Source: Hysterangium stoloniferum
Lineage: Eukaryota; Basidiomycota; Agaricomycetes; Hysterangiales; Hysterangiaceae
Direction: 5' to 3'
DNA length: 64,000 bases
Assembly (NCBI GenBank): GCA_015178975.1
Contig: WHVD01000037.1
Location: forward strand, 1-64,000
The notes below the pieces were generated by a model. The model was given only the letters and a program-made list of their open reading frames with translations, ran no database searches and was not told the origin of the DNA. Shown in pieces: positions 34,636 to 45,612 of the stretch (position 1 is the stretch's first letter; each line of letters begins with the position of its first letter). The position numbers were made by a program, and so were the translations under genes.

Positions 34636-34895
34636 AAGCTTTGGTACTTCTAAGAGCAATATCTGTACCACCCAGTAGTAGTATGTCCCACCCGATGCTC
34701 TGACGCCACCCACAACGGGTGCAATGCAATCAAAAATAATCAGCACAAACATTACAATATAGACTGTTGACGCAAGACAGAATCGGCGTCCTAGCTGGTT
34801 GACATGACTAGTAGTTCGCCGTCCACACCCACGGTATAAAAATGAGAGCGCTTTTGTACTATACGAAGTGAGAGAGCGGGATGATCACACTCATA
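34636..34895. other. Gap between convergent MED27 and LSM2
   Basis: About 260 bases between the two stop codons. It should contain both 3' ends; no terminator-like signal stands out beyond AT-rich patches. Confidence 0.5.
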
Positions 34896-35410
34896 TTATC
34901 GTTTCGCTTGAGTGGCAGCCTCTGTTTCATCGTATGAGGTTTCCAAAATTCAAACGATAAACGAAGAGCGCGACGTACCTCGTCGTGTGGCGTCTTCTAA
35001 TAGGTTTGTATCCATTGCCTTCGCTGGTAACTGGACATATCGCACAACCGAGCCACGGATAAAGCAGTTCTTCACAGCCATCTGGAATGTGATCCATTTG
35101 GTGAATACACGCCATATGGCCGCCATGGAAGAGCTTACCATATGAGGATGTCTCGCCTCGTCTAAAACTTTGATATTGTCTAGACGAATATTAAGAAATC
35201 TGTATAGGGATAAATGCTTATGAACATGAATACAGGGCGACAATGCAGACCTACTGATCTACAGATTTGAGGACGCCTGTGATACAGAGGTCGTTTTTGA
35301 GCTCGACGGTCACTGTCTGATCAGTGAGTGTCTTGAAGACGGAGAAGATGAGCTGTGCACAGTGGCAGTTAATAAATGGTCATCAGGTCAAATAGTAGAT
35401 AACGTACCAT
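34896..35410 (-). CDS. LSM2: U6 snRNA-associated Sm-like protein LSM2
   Basis: A core protein of the LSM2-8 ring (U6 snRNA binding in splicing) and the LSM1-7 ring (mRNA decay). Joined exons read M-LIFSVFKTLTDQTVTVELK, NDLCITGVLKSVDQ, FLNIRLDNIKVLDEARHPHM, MAVKNCFIRGSVVRYVQLP, AKAMDTNLLEDATRREAATQ and AKR, close to human LSM2 throughout. The first coding exon is only the ATG (35410-35408); the GTACGT intron starts at once and ends at 35353. Further introns start GTAGGT (after SVDQ), GTAAGC (after HPHM) and GTACGT (after ATRRE). The stop is TAA at 34898-34896. About 95 residues, the normal length. It is divergent from the CPSF30 gene. Confidence 0.9.
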
Positions 35411-35500
35411 CTGTGTAGGAGGAGTGGGAACCGAAGCTGCACTCAATATAACAAGTGACTGTGACCGTATAGTGACGTCGCGTCTTCTTGTGAAGCCACC
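35411..35500. promoter_or_regulatory. Shared promoter of LSM2 and CPSF30
   Basis: Only 90 bases lie between the start codons of two divergent genes for RNA-processing proteins. No TATA box is obvious; gtgacgtcgcg (about 35473-35483) contains a TGACGTCG core like an ATF/CREB site. That both genes are driven from here follows from the geometry; the binding factor is a guess. Confidence 0.5.
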
Positions 35501-36614
35501 ATGGCGGCCACTGCCAATCCGTTGACTGCACCTGGTCCACTGCAGGACATTGTAAAACCGCATCTTCATCAGATACTTCTACCTGCCGAATCGTTTATTA
35601 AGAATGAGTTGGGTGTCAAACTTGATAAAGGTCAGCTCAGGCGTCGACACCGATGGCCGATCACGACATGACTAACCTTGCATTTCAGATGAACAAATAT
35701 GTCGCCTTGCATTGACACCGGCAGGCTGTCCATTAGGTCCATTGCATTGTCCCCTAAGACACACCAATCCATCTGCTAAAAACTTCCAGCCTCCCAAGCA
35801 GCTACCCAGCCACCCTCGTGAGCGTGAACGGCTCGCTACCGTCTGTAAGCATTGGCTGCGTGGTCTATGCAAGAAGTCCGATGCATGTGAATTTCTGCAT
35901 GAATATAACTTAAGGCGGATGCCAGAATGTTGGTGGTACGCCAAATATGGGTATTGCTCTGCGGGTGATGAGTGCCTGTACGCTCATCCAAAAGAAAGGA
36001 GAATTGAATGCCCTGATTACAGACGGGGATTCTGCAAGCTTGGTGAGCAATATATCTTCATTCATGCTACCGTAACTAATACCCGTAGTGCAGGCCCTAC
36101 CTGTCCCCGCAAACATGTTAGACGTGTAGCATGTCAACTCTATCTCTCGGGTTTTTGCCCAAAGGGTCCCGAATGTCCTCTAGGACAGTGAGTCACTCAA
36201 TTATATAACACCGTCCTTTTCTCGATTGTTCTGTTAACTTGACTAATTTTCGTCTCAATAAGCCCCAAACCAGATCTACCGCAACCGTCAGATTATGCGA
36301 CACCCTCGCCATTATCGCATCGCGAGCTTGGGCCACCTCCCCCAGGCTATGGTCGATATGCTGATTATGACCGACCCTTCAATCCTTCTGGCCCCCCTAA
36401 CCAGGCCGCTGGCGCATCTGGACCAGGCCGTCGGAATCTTGATGAGGTGGTTTGCTTCAAGTGTGGAAAACGTATGTCATTTACATCCATCTGTATTTCG
36501 GTGTCTAACGTCCTTCTAGATGGGCATTACGCTAATCACTGCCCAAATCGCAACGTACCTGGCAATCGTGGGGGATTGGATCGAGCGACACAACGCAGAT
36601 TTGACGATGAATAG
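35501..36614 (+). CDS. CPSF30/Yth1, CCCH zinc-finger polyadenylation factor
   Basis: A subunit of the cleavage and polyadenylation factor that recognises the AAUAAA region of pre-mRNA. Five CCCH fingers are present: CPLGPLHCPLRH, CKHWLRGLCKKSDACEFLH, CWWYAKYGYCSAGDECLYAH, CPDYRRGFCKLG-PTCPRKH (split by an intron) and CQLYLSGFCPKGPECPLG-H (its last His made at a splice junction). After a proline-rich linker comes a CCHC knuckle, CFKCGKHGHYANHC, also split by an intron. Five exons fit, with introns starting near 35638, 36041, 36189 and 36471. The start ATGGCGGCC at 35501 gives MAATANPLTAPGPLQ. The stop is at 36614. The knuckle is found in animal CPSF4 but lacking in yeast Yth1. Complete. Confidence 0.93.
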
Positions 36615-37122
36615 GCTGAACGAGATATATCACAAAGAAGGGATTTTGACAATTTTCCCGGTTTTTTCCCGCCGGCGAGGCCATTACCTTAGTTTAATGC
36701 GCATGTAATTGCATGTAATAATACAATACAATAATATATCTATATTCTATGACTATTAAAGAGAGGTTCCAGTAGGATTCAATAGGCCCAACTACCACTC
36801 TTGCACGTCTTCATTCATTTCTCAGCACAATATACCATGTAGACAAGCTGATATATACTTGCTGGTCGCTTCTAGGAACATTACATACAAAGACTACCCG
36901 AGTGTCCGAGTCCGTCAGTGATTGAAGTAAGTTAAACACACACAGAAGACTCGATACAAGCAGAACACCTAACAGGACAAAGTGAAGGGAAACGGAAAGT
37001 AAGACTACAGCAAGGGGTTTGACCCAGCAATTGCGTGGACACAGGAAGACGACAGCAGAACAAACAGGAAGAAACAAAGTACACGAAAAACGAAGTGGGG
37101 TAGATGGAAAATATGGGAAATC
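36615..37122. other. Gap between convergent CPSF30 and MedA-type genes
   Basis: About 500 bases holding the two 3' ends. An AT-rich patch with several aataatata-like words (36715-36760) could serve the CPSF30 transcript. No gene seen. Confidence 0.5.
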
Positions 37123-39175
37123 TTACAAAGGATGAGCAACGCGATATTCGCCGTACTGGGGTAGAAAATGGTCCGAATAGGCAATATCTGCAGTTTGTTG
37201 ATTGGTAAGGTATGGCTGGGAAGAGGGTGATTGGGTGCGACAATTGATAAGCGGTTTCTGGTCCTTGGATGTGGTGTCCATGGGCAGAGGAATATTGATC
37301 TGCTCTGCTGGTACCCGACCGTTGCCTCTGGAGTACGTGTAAGCTGGTTTAGATTGATTGATGGCAACTTCGTGTTTTTGAGAAGGTACACTCAACACGG
37401 GGACCGTTGACTAAAAAGAACGATCCTAAATGTCAATAAATTAATACTTGGAGACAACGCATACACGTACGTATTTTGAGAATACTTTGTCGAGCATCGT
37501 TTTAAGTTTTCCCCATTCGAACACTTTGACATCCTTCTCAATATTCCGTGGCCTCGGAGGGGGGAATTCCATAATGATCCTGAAAAACTCCTCCGTCCCA
37601 GGTTTGCTTTTACTGATAGTCAACGGTTTAAACCCTTCCAGATTTCGCCTGATGCGATTTTTCTCCTCGACTTCGAACCTACCACCCGCGAGAGCCTCAA
37701 GGAGGTAGATGACATCAACGGATGTAATGAAATAATCATCAATGTCCTCTCGATAAATGCACGAAACCACAATGGTGTTCTCCTTGTACGAGCTTTGAGG
37801 GATCTCTCCAAATGAAATCTGAAGGGTCGTCCCGACTTGTCGCTTCCAGAACTGTACAAGGCGACGACCTGTTTTACACTCGCTCTCGTGCCTAAAGTGA
37901 GGACCAGTCAGACAGACTCACAACGCGTTGGTCGGGTCACTCACCATGATTTCTTCATTCCCTCGAGCTCGCCCTGGAGTACAATACTTGCCTGCTCCGA
38001 CTTGGTATCATGACCCAACTGCGACGTCCGGATGAGTGTTAGACTATCGTCCGAAAGCGCACTCGCATTCGAGGGAACCGGAAAGATCTCCGACATCGGG
38101 GAATGTTTCTGATGTCTTTGTGGGATCGTTTCCGGGGGGGCCTGACTGCTTTCAGGAGGGGGATGATGGTGGAAAGCATCTGGTGAGACCGAGATGCTGA
38201 CACCATTCTGCGACGGTACCGACGGGACAGTATTGATAAATGCCCGTTGTGTAGCCGGGCCCTCTTGCTGTGAGCTCACGTACGGGTTTATATCCGAGGC
38301 GAGGGACATGCGGCGAAGGTCAAAGTCACTTTCGGCGGCGAATCGTTTATTTAACCTCGGAGTGTATTCGTCACCCTCGTTACGATACCGTTTGCCTAGT
38401 AGTCTTGAGCTAGCTTGGTATTCAAAAGACGAAGCAGAAGATGACGACTCCGGTGAATTTGTATAGTCTACATAATTGTGAAAGCATGAGTAAACGGATT
38501 GAAAGATTGGTATTACATTAGGAGGCGGCGTCGTATCATGGGGAACCCTGGGTGAAAAAAAGGGAAGGCACAAGACTTACTGTCGTACGCGAATAGACCA
38601 AAAGAGACCGAGTCAAGAAGTGCACCAGTGGCACCCAACGCCTGTAAGTTCAATGGCCATTCCAATTGACCGTCGGGAGAAATCTTCGCATATTGTGTTG
38701 TCGCCTGTTCGACAGGCGGGATGTCTATCTGGAGCGTCCATTCACCCCTTTCATGTCCAGGCGGGCGGTGTGGGAGGGGCACGTTGGGGGATACAGTAGT
38801 AAGAAGGGCGATATCACCAAAAACTATGCGAAGCCGAACATTTGTGTCACTTAAATTGATGAAGTCGACGTATGCGGTAAGGGGAGTGTTGGGTGGCCCA
38901 GAAACTGGCCAATATGAGTGTACGACTAACATGCCGTTGGGAGACGCGATTGACTCTGCCATAGAGCCCTGGGTGCGGGCCGGACTTGGTAGTTGGTTGG
39001 AATCTATCGGCGGGGAAGGTGGGTAGTCAAGAGAGTGTGGTGAATCACCCTCTAGAAAGGAGTCCATGTCAAAAAAATTTGGTTGTTCTATGTGGGGGGA
39101 GGAGTTGGGGGAATGGAGGAGATGGGGAGCGATAGCGGCGGGGAGGGGAACGGGACCGAGGGGTTCAACAGACAT
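37123..39175 (-). CDS. MedA/Medusa-type transcriptional regulator (DUF7082)
   Basis: Related to Aspergillus MedA, a regulator of conidiophore form and adherence; the Ustilago relative Med1 is needed for mating and virulence. The N-terminal part (39175 to about 38580) carries an Ig/TIG-like beta region, YWPVSGPPNTPLTAYVDF and VRLRIVFGD. A low-complexity Ser/Pro linker (38570-37945) includes a basic KRYRNEGDEYTPRLNKRF. The conserved DUF7082 core (about 37890-37470) has LLEALAGGRFEVEEKNRIRR, NLEGFKPLTISKSKPGTEEF and PRPRNIEKDVKVFEWGKL, which match MedA almost word for word. A last exon (about 37410-37123) ends with a polar tail. Introns begin GTAAGT (about 38579) and GTGAGT (about 37944). The DNA-binding mode of the family is not settled. 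Confidence 0.88.
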
Positions 39176-39439
39176 TTGGATATGATATGATATTTACACA
39201 AGGACAATGAAAAGAAGATTATATCCTCTGGAGGAGATGTAGAGTAGAGGTGGTGGAAAGAAGGAATATTTTACGTAGGCTCCATCTATTATTTAAGAGC
39301 CTAATGATAATCCCTGTGTCGGCCCTCATACGAACAAACAACCGCACACACTCGACCCCGACATAAGCGCCGATTTGTTCGGCACCGATCTCTGTTCTTG
39401 TCAGATCGCCAACCTCTCGGCGCAGATATTTTGTCAAAA

Positions 39440-39772
39440 ATGCCTCCGGGTCTCCGGCCGATGCCACAAAGCCAGCGCTAAATATTGCCGCCGATTCCAG
39501 TACTGGGTTCCCGACCAATAGAGCCCAGACGATACAACGATGTGATAACATGTGATATACCTGAAGACCACCCTACTCGGACTCACTCCACCTCCGCCTC
39601 ACCAACAGCCAATTCCGCCATTCAACATTTTCGGTCAACAAAAGGACTCCCTCCGAAGTTGATCGCTGCAGTGTCCACAGTTGATGCTTCGTTGCTGCCC
39701 CCCAACAAGGAGAATTCAATTTCCGGAAAAAAAAAGACTATTCAACAATGCACCACATCAAAAAGGCTGTGA
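39440..39772 (+). CDS. Possible small basic protein, unrecognised
   Basis: An ATG at 39440, a weak intron (about 39450-39505, GTCTCC to CCAG) and an open frame to 39772 would give about 90 residues: MPPVLGSRPIEPRRYNDVIT, a Ser/Thr-rich middle, then SLLPPNKENSISGKKKTIQQ and a basic end. The KEN box-like NKENS and basic tail are suggestive of a nuclear protein, but no family is recognised. It is divergent from the MedA-type gene (265 bases between starts). Without the intron the frame has no ATG start, so the model is uncertain. Confidence 0.3.
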
Positions 39773-42300
39773 ACTGCATTGTGTGGCTTCAATCGGCAAT
39801 ACAATTTGTCCATGATGTAAGCTAAAATTACCACAAAAAACCACCACGATCAAATTTTCTATTGTCTACATTCCATTGAACGCCCACCATTTCCTAAGAC
39901 CCAACCGCCGGTTTATTAAGGCTGTCCTCGATCACAACTTCCTGCCGATCCTATCGTGCACATTCGGACCAGTAAAAATCCACTGATCCTGCAAAGGCCT
40001 TCCTTTTTTTGAGGTAACAACAACGATCACTTGGTGCACGTCAAAGTCACAAGCCCTTACGCTACCCAGGCACGCCGCCTCTGAGCCTTCCACATCGTTG
40101 AATCGGGATCGCAAAGCACTAATACCCCGGACCCCAGGCCACAGGTCTCCTCCACACAATGATCTTGCTGCTTAATCTTGAATTTGATCCAATAGTAGAC
40201 TGTTGATGTCCAGCAAGTCTAATTCGAAGCCTACTATATTCGCCGCGATCGAGGGCACGTGAATGGGCTTTGTTAGTTTGTTCGGCAGGGCCTCTGAACC
40301 CGCGATCATTCTGTCGGACGTTGAAAAATAGATGAGGAACGCCCCACATATGGGTCTAGACCACATGTCGGGCGCTTCCTCATCTGACCCTCATTCCACA
40401 TCCGACAGAGCTGGGTTTTTTGCGATCATAGCATTTAATCGCTTGGCGAAGGGCATCTGTTTTTCGGATTGAATGAGCGAACAAAACCACAGGGTTCCCT
40501 TGTCTGACGCTCAATACATGGTGACATCAACACTACGACATCACAAAGACTTTGGTCAGCAAGCTACGCAATGCTAAGCGAGGCAATCGTAATGCCTCGT
40601 GTCTCAGAAGCGACAATGACTTCGTTCCTATGCAAGCGGTAACAAATATGTGCGACATCCGATGCTTTTTTGGAGGTGAGTAATTGATAGCACCGACGAG
40701 CGCGGTGAACCCCAAAAGATAGCAGCCAGTGGGTCTTACCTCATGAGGAAGAACCGTCGATCAGGGCCCGTGCGTATCTTGAGTCAGCCACAGCATTACT
40801 GCTGGTCATCTTACGAAACTATAGTGGTGGGGGACGAGGCAGGTGAAGGGCGTGAGTGAAGGGAAAGAAGGCTTGAGGTACAAGGCATACATCAGGGGAA
40901 TTCCCAATCACCAGACAAGTCCTCAGTAAGAGAAGCTATGAAGCTCGAGCAGTAAGCAATTTGCTTGGACCTGGCGATCAATGGAGAAAGTGTCTCAAGT
41001 TCAGATACTTCCATGCTTGGTTATCACTATGTGTCCATGTGAATATCCCGCTATCGAACGCATCCTGCGACGGATAACTGGAAATTGGTGGCGGGAGTAA
41101 AAGACGGAGTAAGATATACAAGAAATGCGCATACCAAGCACATGTGCGAATCCACATATGTAGATCGAGTTTGAAAACACTATCACGACGGGCAGGAAGC
41201 AGAATATCAAATGGCGAAGGGAGAGAGGGGAGAAGGGGTTTACCAGAGAGTGAGCGCGACTGTCCAGGTCCTAGACTACTTATACAACAATTAGGTCGTG
41301 CAAAGGGTGGAGTTCGTAGACATGCCCTAATAGCGCTTCCCCTCCCCAGACGCGTCTGGGTAGGATCACGTGATCTGCGCGTCGCGGCATCAAATTGCAA
41401 GCTCCGATCGAGATGATCATGCTAAATTAGGTGCTCTATCCCTCAATTTCCATTAGAACACAATTGGGATATACTCGATCTGACATACGTCTTGTCTCCT
41501 GGCCTGATCATATAATATTTTATAGCCTACGCTGAATACCCCGTTTTAAGCAACAAAACATCTACTAACACTTAACGAGGTAAATTAGAGCATCATTCAG
41601 GGCATCAAGTGGCAGATGTGGACGAGTTACTTTCTACGTTATGTACTTAGCCGCGTGATCGTTAGCCTCAAATCACAGATCAGGCTGTTCCAGTACTGCA
41701 ACGCTGTAATTGCATAGACGCACATCCAGTCATGGGTGGATTGACTGATGGAAGTGGGGGGACCCCAACACCGAGAACCGGTCACCAATAATCTGCCAGG
41801 TGCACATCAACGATAATAGGTCGGCCATCAGTTTCTTCGGGTGCCAAGGTCAGCTTGTCCCTGGTAGTAGGGTACGAAGATGCAAATAGATTGTACAAAT
41901 GTAGTAAGGTCGAGAACGAAATACCACTCCACTGTAACTGACTACCGAGGTCACAAAAACGTTTACGGGCGCACTGCTACTTCATGAAGGTAAAAGACGG
42001 ATCATCTCCTCCAACCCCGGTGGAGTCAGCGATTAGACAGGAGCTTAAGCGCGTCAGATTCAAGTTTGCTTGTTGATGTCACTGTGCTGATCGCAATCCA
42101 TGGTAACAAGAACGAGTATCCCACATTTGTCGCAAAGTCTTTTGCCATATTTCGTGTAGCATCCTCAAATACTCAAGTATGTTGATGTAAAGCAGGATTC
42201 CACGACTGGATACAGGACATTGGGAATCACTTACCAATACAATGGAATGCATGCCCGCTGTCAGAATCTCTATCGCTATCGCCTCCCGCTTTGATGAGAG
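39773..42300. other. Gene-free DNA with an unrecognised minus-strand frame
   Basis: No gene could be assigned. A minus-strand run from about 40366 to 39932, in more than one frame, has protein-like composition (for example IAANIVGFELDLLDINSLL, and GRPLQDQWIFTGPNVHDRIG) and may be a decayed gene of unknown family. Another minus-strand patch near 41800-41870 reads DGRPIIVDVHLADYW in one frame. A long palindrome lies at 40310-40410 (listed separately). The rest looks like ordinary spacer. Confidence 0.35.
40310..40410. repeat. Long imperfect inverted repeat centred on tctaga
   Basis: The left arm runs tctgtcggacgttg, then gatgaggaacgccccacat, and meets the right arm atgtcgggcgcttcctcatc, then atccgacaga, around a centre near 40359 (gggtctagacc). 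The inner 55 bases (40331-40385) pair almost fully; the outer TCTGTCGGA/TCCGACAGA pair (40310-40318 with 40402-40410) adds a second block with a loop-out between. Arms of about 50 bases could form a cruciform or an RNA hairpin. Confidence 0.75.
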
Positions 42301-42336
42301 ACCCAGGAGTGTTTCTGCATATTCTAAGTGAAAGGT

Positions 42337-42470
42337 AGCAACGAAGCCTAATATAATATCAGCTCATTTGTGCCCCGGTAGCAACTGGACCTAATATAAT
42401 ATCAGCTGCCCTCATTTGTACCCGGTAGCAACTGGACCTATTATAATATCAGCTACCCTCATTGTGCGCC
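42337..42470. repeat. Tandem repeat, about 42 to 48-bp unit, near three copies
   Basis: The unit is roughly ggtagcaactgga followed by cctaatataatatcagct and gccctcatttgtaccc. The cctaatataatatcagct part starts at about 42349, 42390 and 42436 (the third with cctatt); ggtagcaac starts at about 42337, 42378 and 42424. Copies differ by small indels. No coding content. Confidence 0.8.
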
Positions 42471-45400
42471 GTCCGTTGTAAGTGTAACCGGGTGAAAAGT
42501 GGACACAATAGAAACGGCAGATACGCCACATACATCTCAGGGTCGAACTTGGAACTTTTGATTAATGAAGACATCTGCCCGCAAAGCGCCCGACACTACA
42601 CAATTCAGCACCACAGATGAGTTCGCTCGCCTGCTTGACAGATTTCTGGGGGTTTAAAATTGCGAGCTTCGGTGGTCGGTCTATCATCGATACGACAAAT
42701 ATAAGCATCAGACTTCATAGGTAGATAAATAAAGGAGTTACCACAGATATTTGCGCCACCTATCATGGAATATAGACACCTAATCAGCATACATGAAAGA
42801 TGCAATTAATGACGTATAGATGGAAGGTGGGGGGAGCAAGTGTCCTTCGCGATATATTGCGGCCTAGTTTCAATTTATATGGATGAGCCAGTGTTTTGAA
42901 AACATCACGTAGATTCGTTAAATGCTCTAAGGCCAGTAAGATTTGTCCCTGTTGTCCCTGTTAAGACAGCCGATGGAGAGAGAAACGTTCGTGGAGTCGT
43001 GCATGGCACTGTGATGGATTTCTTGGAGCGTGGATTGATATTGAACAACTAACCTCACTTATGTCCCAGGTCACCATAGGGAGGCACACGCGATCCTGAT
43101 TATCGGCTACGCCGCATTCGGGCTGGCGAACATGAAGGACTTGAACAAGCCACATGTTGATTATAGGCAAGGGTAGAGCACCAGTTAAACTCCTCTGCAA
43201 ATACTGGACCCTGATGCTCACTGTAGCGGGCTGGTGTTAGAGGGGCAGATAAGACGGAAAGCAGAACTAAGAATAAAGCACGGTGACCCGATCCGACAAT
43301 TTCGCCAACAGAGACATAAACATGTGTTCGGCACTCGATTTATCGTTCAATCTGACGTGGGAATTCTGCACAATGAACGCATTGGTTCACAAACTTCAGA
43401 GCATTGATATGGACTCGATAGATAAGGGAGATCATGGAAATAAAAGGGGGGACCAGGAGGCAAAGAAAGCCGCCAATAACGAGCAAAGAAAGACCTCTCC
43501 CTCCAAACGGCCATCTGCCACGAAGTCGCGATGCACTTGTTCGGTTACACCGAGATGAGCTGAAGGAACAGCCAAGGAAATATTTTCTAAGTCTCGATGA
43601 TACAGGTTTCTTCGTGATATTGATCAATCTGCCCCCTCAGCAGCCTATATGAAACCATGTAGGGAACTGCCTAGACGAGGCAGTTGCGCACGGGTCATAT
43701 TCCACTGAACAAGCATTTATTCGAGATTGGGAAATCGTAACCGTCATACTATCCCCCAGTTGTCGATAATCTCTTCCACCACCGTAGCTTCTGTCATGGT
43801 CCCTGCCCCCGCCGTAGCCACGGTCATCTCGGGATGAGGAGCGTGGTCATTATTGCCTCCTATGATGCAGCGCACATGACCTGTCACACAGAAAAGTTCT
43901 AGAAACGAAATATAGCACAACGCTCGGTCGGTCCTTATTATCCTACCCGAAAGTCACGCCAGGCTTCTTTCGAAACATCAACGCCACAAAGCGCTTTCAG
44001 ACACGTACGGAGAGATGTCCATACCAAAAGAAAGGCAGAAGGAAAAGGAAATAGAGAGGGTGAAAATAGACATAGAAGAGTGCAGTTAACATTGGGGGAA
44101 AGACAGGAGGGTTAGAAAGGCAGTGATAATGCGGAATTGCTGCAGTGTGCAATAGCATGGCTAAGACGGAGGGTTGCCACAACGGCCCTTGTAAAGCCCA
44201 AAGTATCGCCGGAAAATGGAGCGCAGATAAGTTGGCTGGCGAAGGTACCAAGCGTACTAAGCCTCGACATACTTTTACATAGACGGCCTCAAAGGGACGA
44301 CTCAATCTGCCCGTGCAATCCTGGACTCAAAAAAGATGACGACTAGAGCAAGCACAGAGAATACGCTGACCAGGATAAGCTCAGAAGTTGAAGTCACCGA
44401 AGGGCCGAATACCCGCCGATATGGCTTTGCACGGAGTCTATGGAGCATGGTTTACTAAATTTTAGGGCCTCGGGCTAAGCAGAAGTGTGGAGAGCGGAGC
44501 TTGCTTGGAGAAGAACAGGTGAACCATGGCCAGAAGCAACAATGGGCACGATGTTTGGTAGTGGCCTAGCCGACTACAAGACTAAGGAAGGGAGGCCCGA
44601 CAAGGGGAAAAACAGACCATTCCTAACACTCATGTCAGAGAGGACCTACGTTATTTGAAGTGAAATGCGAATTGAGAATAAATAAGGAAGGCCTAACAAA
44701 CCACCCGGGGAAATGCTTTTACGCACGGCGGTGGGTACGCCAATGTGAGACTCAAGCGCATAAAACCTCAAGCTTAAGGTTCCTGCCTGCTGGTACTCAC
44801 TAAAACCCCGGAAACATCCCCCACCCCCATGCTGGTCGGTTGGCTAACTTGGAGTACTTTGTCCCGTGTCTTGTTCACATTACTCTTTAAAATGCCTTGT
44901 GTTTGCAACGTAATGAGTTTGTAGATATAATGTCCATTTGTATCGTATTTTCCATCCTCCTTTATAGGTGCCACTTGTGTCTCCACACACTCGGCGGTAC
45001 AAAACTCCCCGCCTTTTCTTCTCCCTTCGAATCTCCCAATAGTGTCCTGGAAATCTGACATGAGCCAAGAACCCTAGGAGGGGCTATGCCGAACACACAT
45101 TTTCCCAAAGCTCCACCAAAAAAGAAAGGCAGTGATAATGGTGAATTTGTGCAGACAACCCAACTATATTAATAATATCCCTCATCTCATCACACTAAGG
45201 GATGGACGCGTTCGTTCTAATACGCTATAAGCGAATGTGGATATTGACGGCAATAATAAGTTGGAGAAAGTTAAGAAAGCATATTTATGCATCGCCTAGG
45301 GTAAGGCCCACTAGGCGATAGACGAAAATAACAAATAAAAAGGCTTCGCCCGCTGCAGGTTTCGTTTCATGGATTACACCGTCTAGCGGTCTGCAAATAC

Positions 45401-45612
45401 TGAGGAAGCAATTTGCATCATTTACTCTGGTTGGGTCACAAAATGATGCGTGCTATATTGAAACTAAACTAGATGTTGAGTAAAATGTCTACGGGGATCT
45501 GAACAGAACAATATGCAGTCTTTCAGTACATCTCGTCCAAAGTATGTAGATGATCCTACATTATAAACGGATACGCTGAGTCCAACAAGAAAAAAGAAAA
45601 AGAAAAAAGTAG
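42471..45612. other. Gene-poor block with a few protein-like scraps
   Basis: About 3.1 kb without an assignable gene. A minus-strand frame around 43840-43650 begins with an RGG-like RSSSRDDRGYGGGRDHDRSY and could be the last exon of a glycine-rich RNA-binding protein, but no RRM was found upstream of it. A 95-codon minus-strand frame at 44774-45061 (MSDFQDTIGRFEGRRKGG start) is not recognised. Nothing else was seen. Confidence 0.35.
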
